A DNA stretch of 64,000 nt from SMYC01 sp965197495. Lineage in GTDB: Bacteria > Acidobacteriota > Vicinamibacteria > Marinacidobacterales > SMYC01. A model generated the notes under the pieces. The model saw only the letters and a list, made by a program, of their open reading frames with translations. It was not told the DNA's origin and searched no databases. Location of the stretch: assembly GCA_965197495.1 (NCBI GenBank), contig OZ240210.1, positions 7,812,001-7,876,000 of the forward strand, given 5' to 3'. Of the stretch, positions 18,481 to 26,408 are shown piece after piece. Position numbers and translations under genes: made by a program. How positions within the stretch are numbered: position 1 is the stretch's first letter; each line of letters begins with the position of its first letter.

Positions 18481-18810
18481 ATGCTAGGCCCTATCGGGAT
18501 GCAAGAGCTCATCATCATCTTCGTGATCGCCTTGATCGTGTTCGGCCCTAGGAAGCTCCCCCAGCTCGGAAAATCGCTCGGACGGAGCATCGCCGAGTTC
18601 AAACGGGCGAGCAACGAGCTAAGGAGCACCTTGGAGCAAGAGATCCGCGTCGAGGAGACGCGCAAGGAGATCATGGAGCCGATCGAGACGCTTCAGCAGG
18701 AAGCGAAAGAAGCCGTCAAGAAGGTGACAGAGATCGACCTCGATGTCGAATCAGCGGTAGATGCCGTGGATAGCGACGAAGCCAAAGAGCCCCACGAAAC
18801 GAAGGTTTAG
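18481..18810 (+). CDS. tatA: Twin-arginine translocase subunit TatA/TatB
   Basis: The 109-residue protein has the single N-terminal helix of TatA/B (GMQELIIIFVIALIVFGPRK) with the FGPRKLP hinge, an amphipathic helix (LGKSLGRSIAEFKRASNELR) and a long acidic tail. The tail and the GMQELIIIF start leave TatA versus TatB open. It builds the pore for folded twin-arginine substrates together with TatC. AGGAGG lies 8 bases before the ATG at 18481. Its stop overlaps the GTG start of tatC by one base, so the two are co-translated. Confidence 0.9.
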   Translation: MLGPIGMQELIIIFVIALIVFGPRKLPQLGKSLGRSIAEFKRASNELRSTLEQEIRVEETRKEIMEPIETLQQEAKEAVKKVTEIDLDVESAVDAVDSDEAKEPHETKV

Positions 18811-19583
18811 TGGCCCAGACCGCTGCGCTACCGCCTCCGGAGGACACGTCTCCGGAGAAGATGTCCTTTCTGGACCATCTCGACGAGCTTCGCCGTCGTA
18901 TCATTTTCGCCATCATAAGCCTCGCCGTCGCCTTCGTCCTCTGCTTCACGTTCTCGACTGAGATCTTCGAGTTCCTCATGGGGCCCATGACGATGGCCCT
19001 ACCCGAAGGCGGCGAGCTTATTGCGACCAGCGTGCCCGAGATTTTCTTGCTGCATCTGAAGATGTCGTTCTTCGTCGCCATTTTCTTCGCGTCGCCCGCC
19101 TGGCTGACCCAAGTGTGGCTTTTCATCTCCCCGGGGCTCTATGCGTCGGAGAAAAAGTACGCCGTTCCCTTCATCTTCTTTGGCACCTTTTTCTTCCTGC
19201 TCGGAGCTTCGTTCAGCCACTACATCGTCTTTCCCACGGCGGTGACTTTTCTGACGACGTTCGGTAGCCAAGAGATGATTGCTGTCAAACCGACCGTGTC
19301 CCTAGTGTTCGGCTTCTATAGCCGCGTGATCCTCGGTACCGGCTTCGTGTTTCAAATCCCGACCGTCGTGTTCCTCCTCGCCCGTATCGGTTTGACCACC
19401 CCGGGCTTTCTGTGGCGCAACTTCAAATATGCCGTTTTGACGATCTTCATCACCGCTGCCATCGTCACGCCCCCGGACGTTGTGACCCAGATGCTCCTCG
19501 CGTTTCCGATGATCGCTCTCTACGTACTCTCGATTGGCATCGCGTGGATGTTCGGACGCGATCGCCAACACCCAGATAGCTAA
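18810..19583 (+). CDS. tatC: Twin-arginine translocase subunit TatC
   Basis: This 257-residue inner-membrane protein has six hydrophobic helices and the TatC N-terminal motif FLDHLDELRRRIIFAI, which carries the conserved Glu and Arg of the signal-peptide binding site. Other conserved pieces are FFVAIFFASPAWLTQVWLFI, the FGTFFFLLG helix start and VTPPDVVTQMLLAFPM near the C-terminus. It recognises twin-arginine signal peptides. Translation starts at a GTG overlapping the tatA stop. The pair likely serves exported cofactor enzymes. Confidence 0.95.
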   Translation: MAQTAALPPPEDTSPEKMSFLDHLDELRRRIIFAIISLAVAFVLCFTFSTEIFEFLMGPMTMALPEGGELIATSVPEIFLLHLKMSFFVAIFFASPAWLTQVWLFISPGLYASEKKYAVPFIFFGTFFFLLGASFSHYIVFPTAVTFLTTFGSQEMIAVKPTVSLVFGFYSRVILGTGFVFQIPTVVFLLARIGLTTPGFLWRNFKYAVLTIFITAAIVTPPDVVTQMLLAFPMIALYVLSIGIAWMFGRDRQHPDS

Positions 19584-19646
19584 GGCTAGCCAGTCAACCT
19601 GAAAGCTCGGCCGCTCCTCAGATCGTGTGCATGAAGCGCCTTAAGA

Positions 19647-19739
19647 ATGGCCACAGAGACACAGCGCGGCGGAGCCGCAACCAAATTGGAGGACGGCTCC
19701 GCCGCGAGCGGTCAGCGGTCAGCATTCAGCGGTCAGCTC
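19647..19739. repeat. 93-bp repeat, left copy (inverted partner at 22135-22227)
   Basis: This copy matches the reverse complement of 22135-22227 at 91 of 93 positions. Within it, GCGGCGGAGCCG pairs with CGGCTCCGCCGC to form a 12-bp hairpin, and the distal end carries four GCGGTCA-type heptads (19708-19735). The two copies bracket a 2.6-kb interval holding the S23 pseudogene and the unnamed gene at 20193. The start codon side of neither gene overlaps the repeat; the S23 stop lies just inside it. Confidence 0.9.
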
Positions 19740-20090
19740 CGGATTCGAGCCTCCGGATGAGAGAGGCGAGCATACGCTTGACCTCGGTGGTTCGCTCGGC
19801 AAGCTCCTGAAGACTTTGGCTATCGAGCAACCCGAGCTCGTGGGCAAGGAGCAGTTCGTATTCGAGCTCGCTTGCTGAGCCCATACTCATTTGAAGAAAG
19901 CGGGCCATATCCCGGTCTGAACCGCGTCCACAGCCCTCAGCAATATTCGCGGGATGGAAACCGCCGCTCGGCGCATCTGAGCCGTCAAGCCGAACTTCTC
20001 TTCGGTTGGGAAGTGGCCGGTGGCCTGGTACAAACCCTTGACTAGCTGATGGGCCTTCTCCCAAACCTTTAGATCTCGAAAGTCTTTCAT
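19726..20090 (-). pseudogene. Four-helix bundle protein (S23/IVP family), frameshifted
   Basis: From the ATG at 20090 the product starts with MKDFRDLKVWEKAHQLVKGL, the standard start of the four-helix bundle family first seen as intervening-sequence proteins of 23S rRNA genes. Close to 19950 the frame changes: RRAAVSIP continues one frame over as ANIAEGCGRGSDRDMARFLQ and then MGSASELEYELLLAHELGLL to the stop at 19726. A single missing G explains it. Reconstructed length is about 121 residues, normal for the family. Function is unknown; copies are often embedded in mobile or repeat-rich DNA, and this one lies inside a 93-bp inverted repeat pair. Confidence 0.85.
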
Positions 20091-20192
20091 CCTGACTCTT
20101 CGCTGTCGGCTCGCTCACCACGTCAGCCCAACGCGGGCTCGATGCACAATCTGGGCGTGAAGTAGACACGGCGCCACATCCAGAGTAGGAAG

Positions 20193-21778
20193 ATGTCACG
20201 ACAACCCTTTCCCACGCTGGAGGACGCCGTGAAACAGTTTTTATCACGTCACGAGGATCGAATCACAGGGGTGCTGAGCGGATTCGACCGGTTGGTGTTC
20301 CGCGGAACCCTACGCCACATTTCTTATACGGACGGCATGGGTAAGTACCTTTCCTACCAGAAAATCCTTCTGAAGGAGTTCGCGGAGTTCGCACTGCAGC
20401 GTACCTCCGAGCTCAAGCAGGCCTTGTATCAGCAGGCGGAGCGACTCGAGCGTCCGGTCGTCTATCTGGAGTCTTCCCGTAAGAACAAGGAGGCCATCGC
20501 ACGCGAGATTGCACAACAAGACAATGTCCGCAGTGGTCTCATCGCAGTGCTGAGCTGCGTGGAACCTTGTATCACCTTCAGCATACGTCGCAACCGCCAG
20601 AAGAAGCGGTTGGAGCTCGTGCAATCCCTCAGAAAGTGCCTAAACTTTTACCACTACTGCATGGACCCTATTTTTGGTTTCATGCATGCCCGTATCCAAA
20701 GCTGGTTTCCATTCAATGTTCAGGTCTACGTCAACGGCCGTGAATGGCTCGCCGTTGAGATGGATAAGGCTGGCATTCAATATCGGCGCCGGGAAAACTG
20801 CTTTACCTGGGTTGAGGATGCCCACGCGGCACAGCAGCTTCTCGATGAGCAGCTCAAAACCAACTGGCCTCACATCCTGAATCGCCTGAGTCGATTCGTC
20901 AATCCATTGCAAGACAAATTATTCCCGCCGAGTGGCCTCGACTACTACTGGAGTGTCTACAGCAGCGAATGGGCCACCGACGTCACGTTTCGTAACAGCT
21001 CTAGCCTCGCGGAGATCTATCCCGCTCTTGTACATCATGCGATCACAAACTTTTCGAGCCCCGACGTGATGCGCTTTCTCGGAAAACGGATTCGAACCGA
21101 CTTTTCAGGGGAAGTCGTCAGCCGATTTCGCGACCGGCCCGAGGGTCTGCGTATCAAACATGCCCTCGACCTCAATTCCGTCAAACTCTACGACAAACAA
21201 GGTTCCGTGCTCCGTGTGGAGACAACCATCCAGCGTGCCGAGGGTATGCGCTGCTACCGGCCAAAGGAAGGCGACCCCAACGGCCCTCTCGAGTGGCGTC
21301 CGCTCCGTCGTGGCATCGCAGACCTGCATCGCCGTGCCCAGCTCTCCCAGGACTCCAATGAGCGCTACCTCGACGCTCTCGCCGCTTGTGATACCTCAAC
21401 CCCACTCGGTCGACTCCTCGCTCGCGTCAGTCAAAAAACTCAATGGAATGGCTCCACCCTCCGAGCTCTTCGCCCTTGGGACGCTCTGGACGCCCGACTC
21501 CTCGCCGCTATTTCCCGTGGAGAGTTTCATCTGCGAGGCTTTCGCAACAGGGAACTCCGTGCCTTGCTCTTTCCCAAGACTTCGGACGACCCTCTCGAAA
21601 CCAGGCGGCTAAGCGGACGCGTCACCCGGCTCATTCGTATCCTCCGAGCCCACCGTCTTGTCAAAAAGTTCCCAAAACTTTTCGCTACAGACTCACAAAG
21701 CGCGGTCAGCAACTTTGCTCCGCATTACTTACTGCAAACTCTCTCTCCCTCGATAAACTCCACGCTGCTGCCGCATGA
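20193..21778 (+). pseudogene. Unnamed large protein with C-terminal winged-helix-like region, frameshifted
   Basis: I do not recognise a named family, though the layout (a long start with VLSGFDRLVFRGTLRHISY, then NFYHYCMDPIFGFMHARIQ and WFPFNVQVYVNGREWLAVEM) recalls an unannotated family repeated in environmental genomes. Near 21663-21667 a run of five A breaks the frame. With six A, the protein continues as LVKKVPKTFRYRLTKRGQQL and stops at 21778, giving about 528 residues and ending in a winged-helix-like segment (SGRVTRLIRILRAHRLVKK). The unshifted frame instead runs to 22100 through repeat sequence, which is clearly artificial. The gene is preceded by AGGA and lies between 93-bp inverted repeats. 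A DNA-linked role is only a guess. Confidence 0.7.
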
Positions 21779-21797
21779 TTTTTCTTCTTCTCAAAAC

Positions 21798-22000
21798 AAG
21801 CTTTTCAGGGTTAGTAGTACAGAGTTTCGAAAACACTTACCGTTTCCGATGCGCGCGACGAGATCTTCCAGGGAGCTCACGACGTCATCGTCCGCCGGGA
21901 TGACGCTGCTAGCAGCGTCGAACACAGAGGCATCAACAGAGCCCGCCGAGTGCTCTTCTCTCGCTCTCGCTTTCTCTGTACTACTAACCCGAAAAAGCTT
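21798..22000. mobile_element. MITE-like element with 27-bp terminal inverted repeats
   Basis: Left arm 21798-21824 begins AAGCTTTTCAGGGTTAGTAG; right arm 21974-22000 is its reverse complement at 25 of 27 positions. The 149 bases between contain no gene but include a short inverted pair around GACGCTGCTAGCAGCGTC. The size and the near-perfect arms fit a miniature element or a structured RNA. No target duplication is evident, and no transposase with matching ends is in the window. Confidence 0.55.
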
Positions 22001-22134
22001 CTATTTCTTGCAAGAATTTGAGCGGCTGCGGCCGGATCCGCAAGAGGGTAAATCAGTTAGAAGAGGCACCGCGGCGAAGAATTGGGACGGCGCACACTGA
22101 GAATGGGACCGAGGCGCGAAGCGCCGAGCACCAC

Positions 22135-22227
22135 GAGCTGACCGCTGAATACTGACCGCTGACCGCTCGCGGCGGAGCCGTCCTCCAATTTGGTTGCGGC
22201 TCCGCCGCGCTGTGCCTCTGTGGCCAT
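22135..22227. repeat. 93-bp repeat, right copy (inverted)
   Basis: Reverse complement of 19647-19739 with two mismatches. It includes the same 12-bp hairpin and GCTGACC-type heptads (about 22138-22166), now at its left end. Confidence 0.9.
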
Positions 22228-22307
22228 CCCTTTGGTTGCGGCCGCAGGCTGCGCTTGGACGAAGTTCGAAAGTGTGAACAAGATCCTCGTTTCTGAGCGC
22301 TTAGAGC

Positions 22308-23027
22308 CTAGACCAGCGGTACGAAGCGGACGCCGCCGAGGCTCCGGACACGGAAACCCGGGCCAGATGCCGCGTCACGGATATGAAGCTCGAGCTGCTG
22401 CTCTTCGGTCCCTCCGATCGGGATCACGAGACGCCCGGAGGGCGCGAGCTGCGCCCGCAGCTCGTCGGGCACTAGCCGCGGCGCCGCCGCACAAAGAATG
22501 GCGTCGAACGGCGCGTCATCCTCATCGGTCCAGCCAACTTTTCCGTCTCCGACCTTGAAGTAGAGATTCTCGAGGCCCATTGCTTCGAGACGTGCTCTGG
22601 CAGAGCTCGCAAGCTCGGGTTGTATCTCCACCGTGTAGACGGTGTTCGCGAGTGCAGCAAGCACGGCCGTCTGATAGCCCGAGCCCGTACCGATCTCGAG
22701 CACCTTCTCGCCGCCGTCGAGCTCCAGGGCTTCGGTCATAACGGCCACGATATAGGGCTGCGAGAGCGTTTGTCCCCCTCCGATCGCCACGGGAAAGTCA
22801 CCATAGGCGATGTGAGAGCGCGCCTCGGGTACGAATCGATGCCTCTCGACACGGCGCATCACGTCGAGAACACGCGGGTCCTGAATGCCGCGCCGCACGA
22901 GATGCTCGTCGACCATGCGCGCGCGGTAATCCGCCATGACGTCGGGCCCGTCGCCACGTTCTCGGGTCGGAGAATGGGACTTCACGGCAAGAGACAGTAG
23001 CACAGCGCGGGGCTCAACGATTTCCAA
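22308..23027 (-). CDS. pcm: Protein-L-isoaspartate O-methyltransferase
   Basis: This SAM-dependent repair enzyme methylates isoaspartyl residues in damaged proteins. The AdoMet loop is VLEIGTGSGYQTAVLA, followed by YTVEIQPELASSARARLEAM. The family's substrate loop GGGQTLSQPYIVAVM and the DAILCAAAPRLVP strand are present. The frame allows 239 residues, but the fold begins near VMADYRARMVDEHLVRRGI, so the start is probably the ATG at 22937 (about 209 residues) or a nearby GTG; no clear ribosome-binding site decides. It diverges from the small exported protein at 23100. Confidence 0.9.
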   Translation of the reverse strand: MEIVEPRAVLLSLAVKSHSPTRERGDGPDVMADYRARMVDEHLVRRGIQDPRVLDVMRRVERHRFVPEARSHIAYGDFPVAIGGGQTLSQPYIVAVMTEALELDGGEKVLEIGTGSGYQTAVLAALANTVYTVEIQPELASSARARLEAMGLENLYFKVGDGKVGWTDEDDAPFDAILCAAAPRLVPDELRAQLAPSGRLVIPIGGTEEQQLELHIRDAASGPGFRVRSLGGVRFVPLV

Positions 23028-23099
23028 ACGGACAGGGAGGTCGAGCGCAACGTTTGTCGTCTAGAGAGCTAAAGAACGTTTTCGAAAAGGAGACTCCTG

Positions 23100-23600
23100 A
23101 TGAAAGTATTGGTTCTCGTCGTTTGTATCGGTTGTATCGGGGCGTTGTCGGCAGCGGTCCTCGCTCGCGACCTGGAGCGCATCGCCCAGAAGGAGCGCGC
23201 GCGCCGCGACGCGCTTCCGGCGAGCGAGCGCGGCAGAAGGAGCTTCACCGAGGCGAATTTGGAAAGCTACGCGTGGCAACGACGACCGGCAAAGCTCGGC
23301 GCGCGCGTGGCTCCTCCGCCATCCCAGCGGGATATCGCCAAAGAGGAGGCCTTTTGGCGACAACAGAAAATGCATCACGATCGCGAGTTAGCCCGGCTCG
23401 AGGCACGCATTCGCAAGCTGCAATCACGGCTGGCCGAGCGGGAGCTCGTTGCGCAGCGGAAGGGATGGCGGCACGACGATCCCACCATCACGCTCATCAA
23501 GGAATCGCTCGAAAGCCTCCGCGAGGAACGCGACAAGCTAGACCTCGAATTTCGTGAGCGCGCGCGCAAAGCCGGAGCCTTCCCTGGGTGGATCCACTGA
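23100..23600 (+). CDS. Small exported coiled-coil protein, unknown function
   Basis: The 166-residue product starts with a signal peptide (VLVLVVCIGCIGALSAAVLA) followed by a strongly charged helical region. From about residue 82 there is a continuous Arg/Glu/Lys-rich coiled coil (RDIAKEEAFWRQQKMHHDRE to LREERDKLDLEFRERARKAG). An AAAAGGAGA ribosome-binding site precedes the ATG. I cannot assign a family. It may be a periplasmic structural protein like those recurring in acidobacterial genomes. It precedes aroB by 32 bases and could be in the same transcript. Confidence 0.6.
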   Translation: MKVLVLVVCIGCIGALSAAVLARDLERIAQKERARRDALPASERGRRSFTEANLESYAWQRRPAKLGARVAPPPSQRDIAKEEAFWRQQKMHHDRELARLEARIRKLQSRLAERELVAQRKGWRHDDPTITLIKESLESLREERDKLDLEFRERARKAGAFPGWIH

Positions 23601-23632
23601 CGTTTGGAAGTTTTTGATAAGCTCCCGATTCA

Positions 23633-24745
23633 TTGGTGAGCGGGGTGAGCAGGATGAGCAGAACGACACGGCGCCGGCTACATCGGCCCGGCGATCCGTA
23701 TCCGGTGGTTCTCGCGAACAACCACATGGACGACATCGGGCACGCTCTCGAGCAGCTCTGGCCAGGTCGACGCGTCGCGGTCGTCACCCAGGTGCGGGTG
23801 CGACGGTTACATGGGGCTCGTCTCGAGGCGAGCCTCGCGCGCGCCGGAATCGCCCACGTAACGCTTTCGATGCCAGCGGGCGAGGAAAAGAAGAGCCTCG
23901 TGACCGTCGAGCGCCTCTACGACGGGCTCCTCCGCCACGGGTTCACGCGCGACGATGCACTGCTCGCTTTCGGCGGCGGCACCGTGGGCGATACGGCAGG
24001 CTTCGTCGCGGCGACGTACTTGCGCGGCATCCCCTTCGCGCAACTTCCAACGACGCTCCTCGCACAGATCGACAGCTCGATTGGAGGCAAAGTCGGCGTC
24101 AACCATCGTCTCGGAAAAAATCTCATCGGGTCGATCTATCGACCGAGCGCCGTCTGGATCGACCCAACGCTTCTCGCAACGCTCCCGCCACGCGATCTGG
24201 CATCCGGTTTCTACGAGCTCATCAAATACGGATTCATCGCCGCGCCCAAATTGCTGAAGCGTATGGAGACGGAGGCGCTTTCTATCGGATCGGAAACGCT
24301 CGCGCTCTCGATTGGCGATGGTGTTCGTACGAAGCTCGACGTCGTCCGAGAGGACGAGCACGAGCACGGGCGTCGTCGAATATTGAATTTCGGGCACACG
24401 ATCGGCCATGGACTGGAAGCAGCATCGAGCTATAAAGGGCTTCGTCACGGCGAAGCTGTCGGATGGGGCATGCTCGGAGCCATTGCTCTCGCGGAGCGGC
24501 GCGCCGCGATCCCGACCGCGCTGGCGCGGCGGCTGAGCTCGGCGGTTCGTAAGGTCGGGCCGCTCCCACCTCTCGGGAGACTCTCCAGCCGGCGCGTTCT
24601 CGCCGCGGTCCGAAAGGACAAGAAGCGCAGCAAAGAGGGGCTCCGTTTCATTTTGCCGGTGGCGCTCGGGCGGGTGGAGATCGTGGAGAATTTTCCAATG
24701 AGCGAAATCGCGTGGGTCTTGTCGAGCCTCGGTGTGGAACGCTGA
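23633..24745 (+). CDS. aroB: 3-dehydroquinate synthase
   Basis: The second enzyme of the shikimate pathway converts DAHP to 3-dehydroquinate using NAD and a divalent metal. Recognised motifs are the NAD-binding GGGTVGDTAGFVAATYLRG, the substrate pocket IDSSIGGKVGVNHRLGKN, the helix RDLASGFYELIKYG and the metal-binding NFGHTIGHGLEA and RHGEAVGWGM. Length is about 363-370 residues, normal. Several in-frame starts compete (TTG 23633, GTG 23636, GTG 23645, ATG 23654); the ATG at 23654 starts MSRTTRRRL and is plausible. The 3' end overlaps the menG frame. Confidence 0.93.
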   Translation: MVSGVSRMSRTTRRRLHRPGDPYPVVLANNHMDDIGHALEQLWPGRRVAVVTQVRVRRLHGARLEASLARAGIAHVTLSMPAGEEKKSLVTVERLYDGLLRHGFTRDDALLAFGGGTVGDTAGFVAATYLRGIPFAQLPTTLLAQIDSSIGGKVGVNHRLGKNLIGSIYRPSAVWIDPTLLATLPPRDLASGFYELIKYGFIAAPKLLKRMETEALSIGSETLALSIGDGVRTKLDVVREDEHEHGRRRILNFGHTIGHGLEAASSYKGLRHGEAVGWGMLGAIALAERRAAIPTALARRLSSAVRKVGPLPPLGRLSSRRVLAAVRKDKKRSKEGLRFILPVALGRVEIVENFPMSEIAWVLSSLGVER

Positions 24746-25422
24746 TACCTGAAGCTTCTGCAGTGCGCCGGATGTTCGAGGGTGTGGCGCCGCGCTACGA
24801 CCTTCTAAACCACGTGCTCAGCCTCGGCATCGATCGCTCCTGGCGCCGGGCGGTCGTTCTAGCTCTCGAGCTCGAGCGCGATCAGCGTGTTTTGGATCTT
24901 TGTTGCGGTACCGGCGACCTCGCCCTCGAGATGGCGCGACTAGCGCGCCCTATCGCCTGTGACTTCACGTGGAACATGTTGACGCGCGCCCGCGACAAAT
25001 CTCGCGCGCGCGACGTGCCGATCCGGGTGGCAGCCGCGGACGCCCTCTCGCTTCCCTTTTCCGATGGGGTGTTCGACGCCACGACCGTCGCTTTCGGGGT
25101 GCGTAACCTGGCCGATATGCCGGCCGGCCTTCGAGAGATCCACCGCGTCCTCGTGCCCGGCGGCACGCTCGCCATCCTCGAGTTCTCGCATCCCGAGGGC
25201 TGGCTACAGAAACCCTACCGGTTCTATTTGAAGACTCTGCTGCCGCAGCTCGGAAACCTGCTGAGCCGAAGAGGCGAGGCTTATCGCTACCTCGCCGAAT
25301 CGATCATGGGCTTCCCCGATCCCGATACGCTGGTCGATTTGATGCGCGACGCGGGTTTTGGCGATCCGAGCTATCAGAGACTGACGGGAGGCATCGTCGC
25401 CATCCATCGCGGAACGACATAG
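24712..25422 (+). CDS. ubiE: Demethylmenaquinone/ubiquinone methyltransferase
   Basis: This SAM methyltransferase performs the C-methylation step of menaquinone or ubiquinone synthesis. It has the family start VRRMFEGVAPRYDLLNHVLS, the AdoMet motif LDLCCGTGDLALEMA, a conserved DFTWNML segment, FGVRNLADMPAGLREIHRVL and the closing TGGIVAIHRG. The open frame begins at a GTG at 24712 inside aroB, but the conserved region starts later, so translation may start at the GTG at 24763 or nearby. Its 3' end overlaps a truncated sensor gene on the other strand by 49 bases. Confidence 0.9.
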   Translation: MGLVEPRCGTLIPEASAVRRMFEGVAPRYDLLNHVLSLGIDRSWRRAVVLALELERDQRVLDLCCGTGDLALEMARLARPIACDFTWNMLTRARDKSRARDVPIRVAAADALSLPFSDGVFDATTVAFGVRNLADMPAGLREIHRVLVPGGTLAILEFSHPEGWLQKPYRFYLKTLLPQLGNLLSRRGEAYRYLAESIMGFPDPDTLVDLMRDAGFGDPSYQRLTGGIVAIHRGTT

Positions 25423-26384
25423 GGTAGACGGCGGCCGAGCCCCGGAAAGACTTCGGCAAAAGGGAGCTTCAGCACCTTTGCCGCTTCGAGGCCGAAGATG
25501 TGCTCCGCCGCCGGATTGACCAACACCACTGTTCCCGAGGGGTCGAGGCTCACGAGACCTGTCGTCATGCTGCGGATGATGTCGCTCGCGAGCGCTTCCG
25601 TCTCGTCGGCGCGTGCCTTCTCGAGCTGATGCAGAGCCGAGAGCTCCCGCTCCTTTTCCTTCAAGCGCGCGACGACCTCCTGAAACGTCGTCAAAAGAAA
25701 TTCACTTTCGTCAGTCTCATCGATCCCGGCTTCGGGGAGCTCGCTCGCCACGGATCGGGCTTCCGCGACGAGCCGACGCTGGGGCGCGAGCAGGCTGTTC
25801 AGAAACAGCACGATGGAGAGAAGCACCAGGCTCAGAGCGGAAACTTGATAGACGAGTGTCGTTCGAAATCGGCGGTTCGCCTCGGCAAGGCGTGTAGCCG
25901 GCACTTCGATCCGTAAGATGGCGCGAACAGCGTCGCGCTGAAGCATATTGGGAAGCGCCAAATAGGCGAAGGCGCGCGCGCGGTCGACATCGTAGGCGGG
26001 AGCCACGTCGCTCATCGTCCAGTCGTTTTCACGAAGCTCGTCAAAGCCTACGCGCGTGAGACGTTCGAGCTCGCCGCTCTCGGGGGGGCTGCAGGCTCCC
26101 CCAGTAACGAGCCGGCCGCTCCAGTCGAGCATGCAAATGGAGAGCAGCTCGCGGTGTTGGGCTAAATTCTCGAGCCGCGCCGCGAGAACACCGACGTCTT
26201 CGTCGCGGCCGTTACCTATATCGGAGACGATGCGAAGCGCCGTCTCGCGCGAGCGCAACTCGAATAGCTCGGTGAGAACGGCTCGGGATTGATAGGAAAC
26301 TTGGAGGCTTTGGCTATTCGTGAGCACGAGGACGAGGATCAAAAGGGCGAGGAAGAGCCGAATGCGTGCTTCGCGCGAGAACAT
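25374..26384 (-). CDS. Membrane sensor with PAS domain, kinase part missing
   Basis: This 336-residue protein has one N-terminal membrane helix (RIRLFLALLILVLVLTNSQS), an extracytoplasmic sensing region of about 140 residues, a second helix near residue 185 (VYQVSALSLVLLSIVLFLN) and a HAMP-like linker. A PAS domain follows (DIIRSMTTGLVSLDPSGTVV, then NPAAEHIFGLEA). Where a histidine kinase would continue, the frame ends after LPFAEVFPGLG with an unrelated tail that overlaps the ubiE 3' end. No HisKA or ATPase domain remains. It is either a truncated pilus-linked kinase or a deletion remnant. It follows pilD by 24 bases on the same strand. Confidence 0.7.
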   Translation of the reverse strand: MFSREARIRLFLALLILVLVLTNSQSLQVSYQSRAVLTELFELRSRETALRIVSDIGNGRDEDVGVLAARLENLAQHRELLSICMLDWSGRLVTGGACSPPESGELERLTRVGFDELRENDWTMSDVAPAYDVDRARAFAYLALPNMLQRDAVRAILRIEVPATRLAEANRRFRTTLVYQVSALSLVLLSIVLFLNSLLAPQRRLVAEARSVASELPEAGIDETDESEFLLTTFQEVVARLKEKERELSALHQLEKARADETEALASDIIRSMTTGLVSLDPSGTVVLVNPAAEHIFGLEAAKVLKLPFAEVFPGLGRRLPYVVPRWMATMPPVSL

Positions 26385-26408
26385 TGAGCTCGTTTCTAGT
26401 CTCCTGGC

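Larger units (their letters stand above)
21779..22307. other. Spacer without a gene: small inverted-repeat element plus 93-bp repeat
   Basis: After the repaired stop of the unnamed gene there is no plausible coding region until pcm. The stretch holds the 203-bp inverted-repeat element, about 130 bases without recognisable features, then the right 93-bp repeat. The long forward frame through it has no conserved content. Confidence 0.7.

Noticed and set aside
22001..22100. C-terminal extension of the unnamed gene to 22100
   Set aside because: It is a frame artefact after the missing A; the repaired frame stops at 21778 after a sensible winged-helix end.
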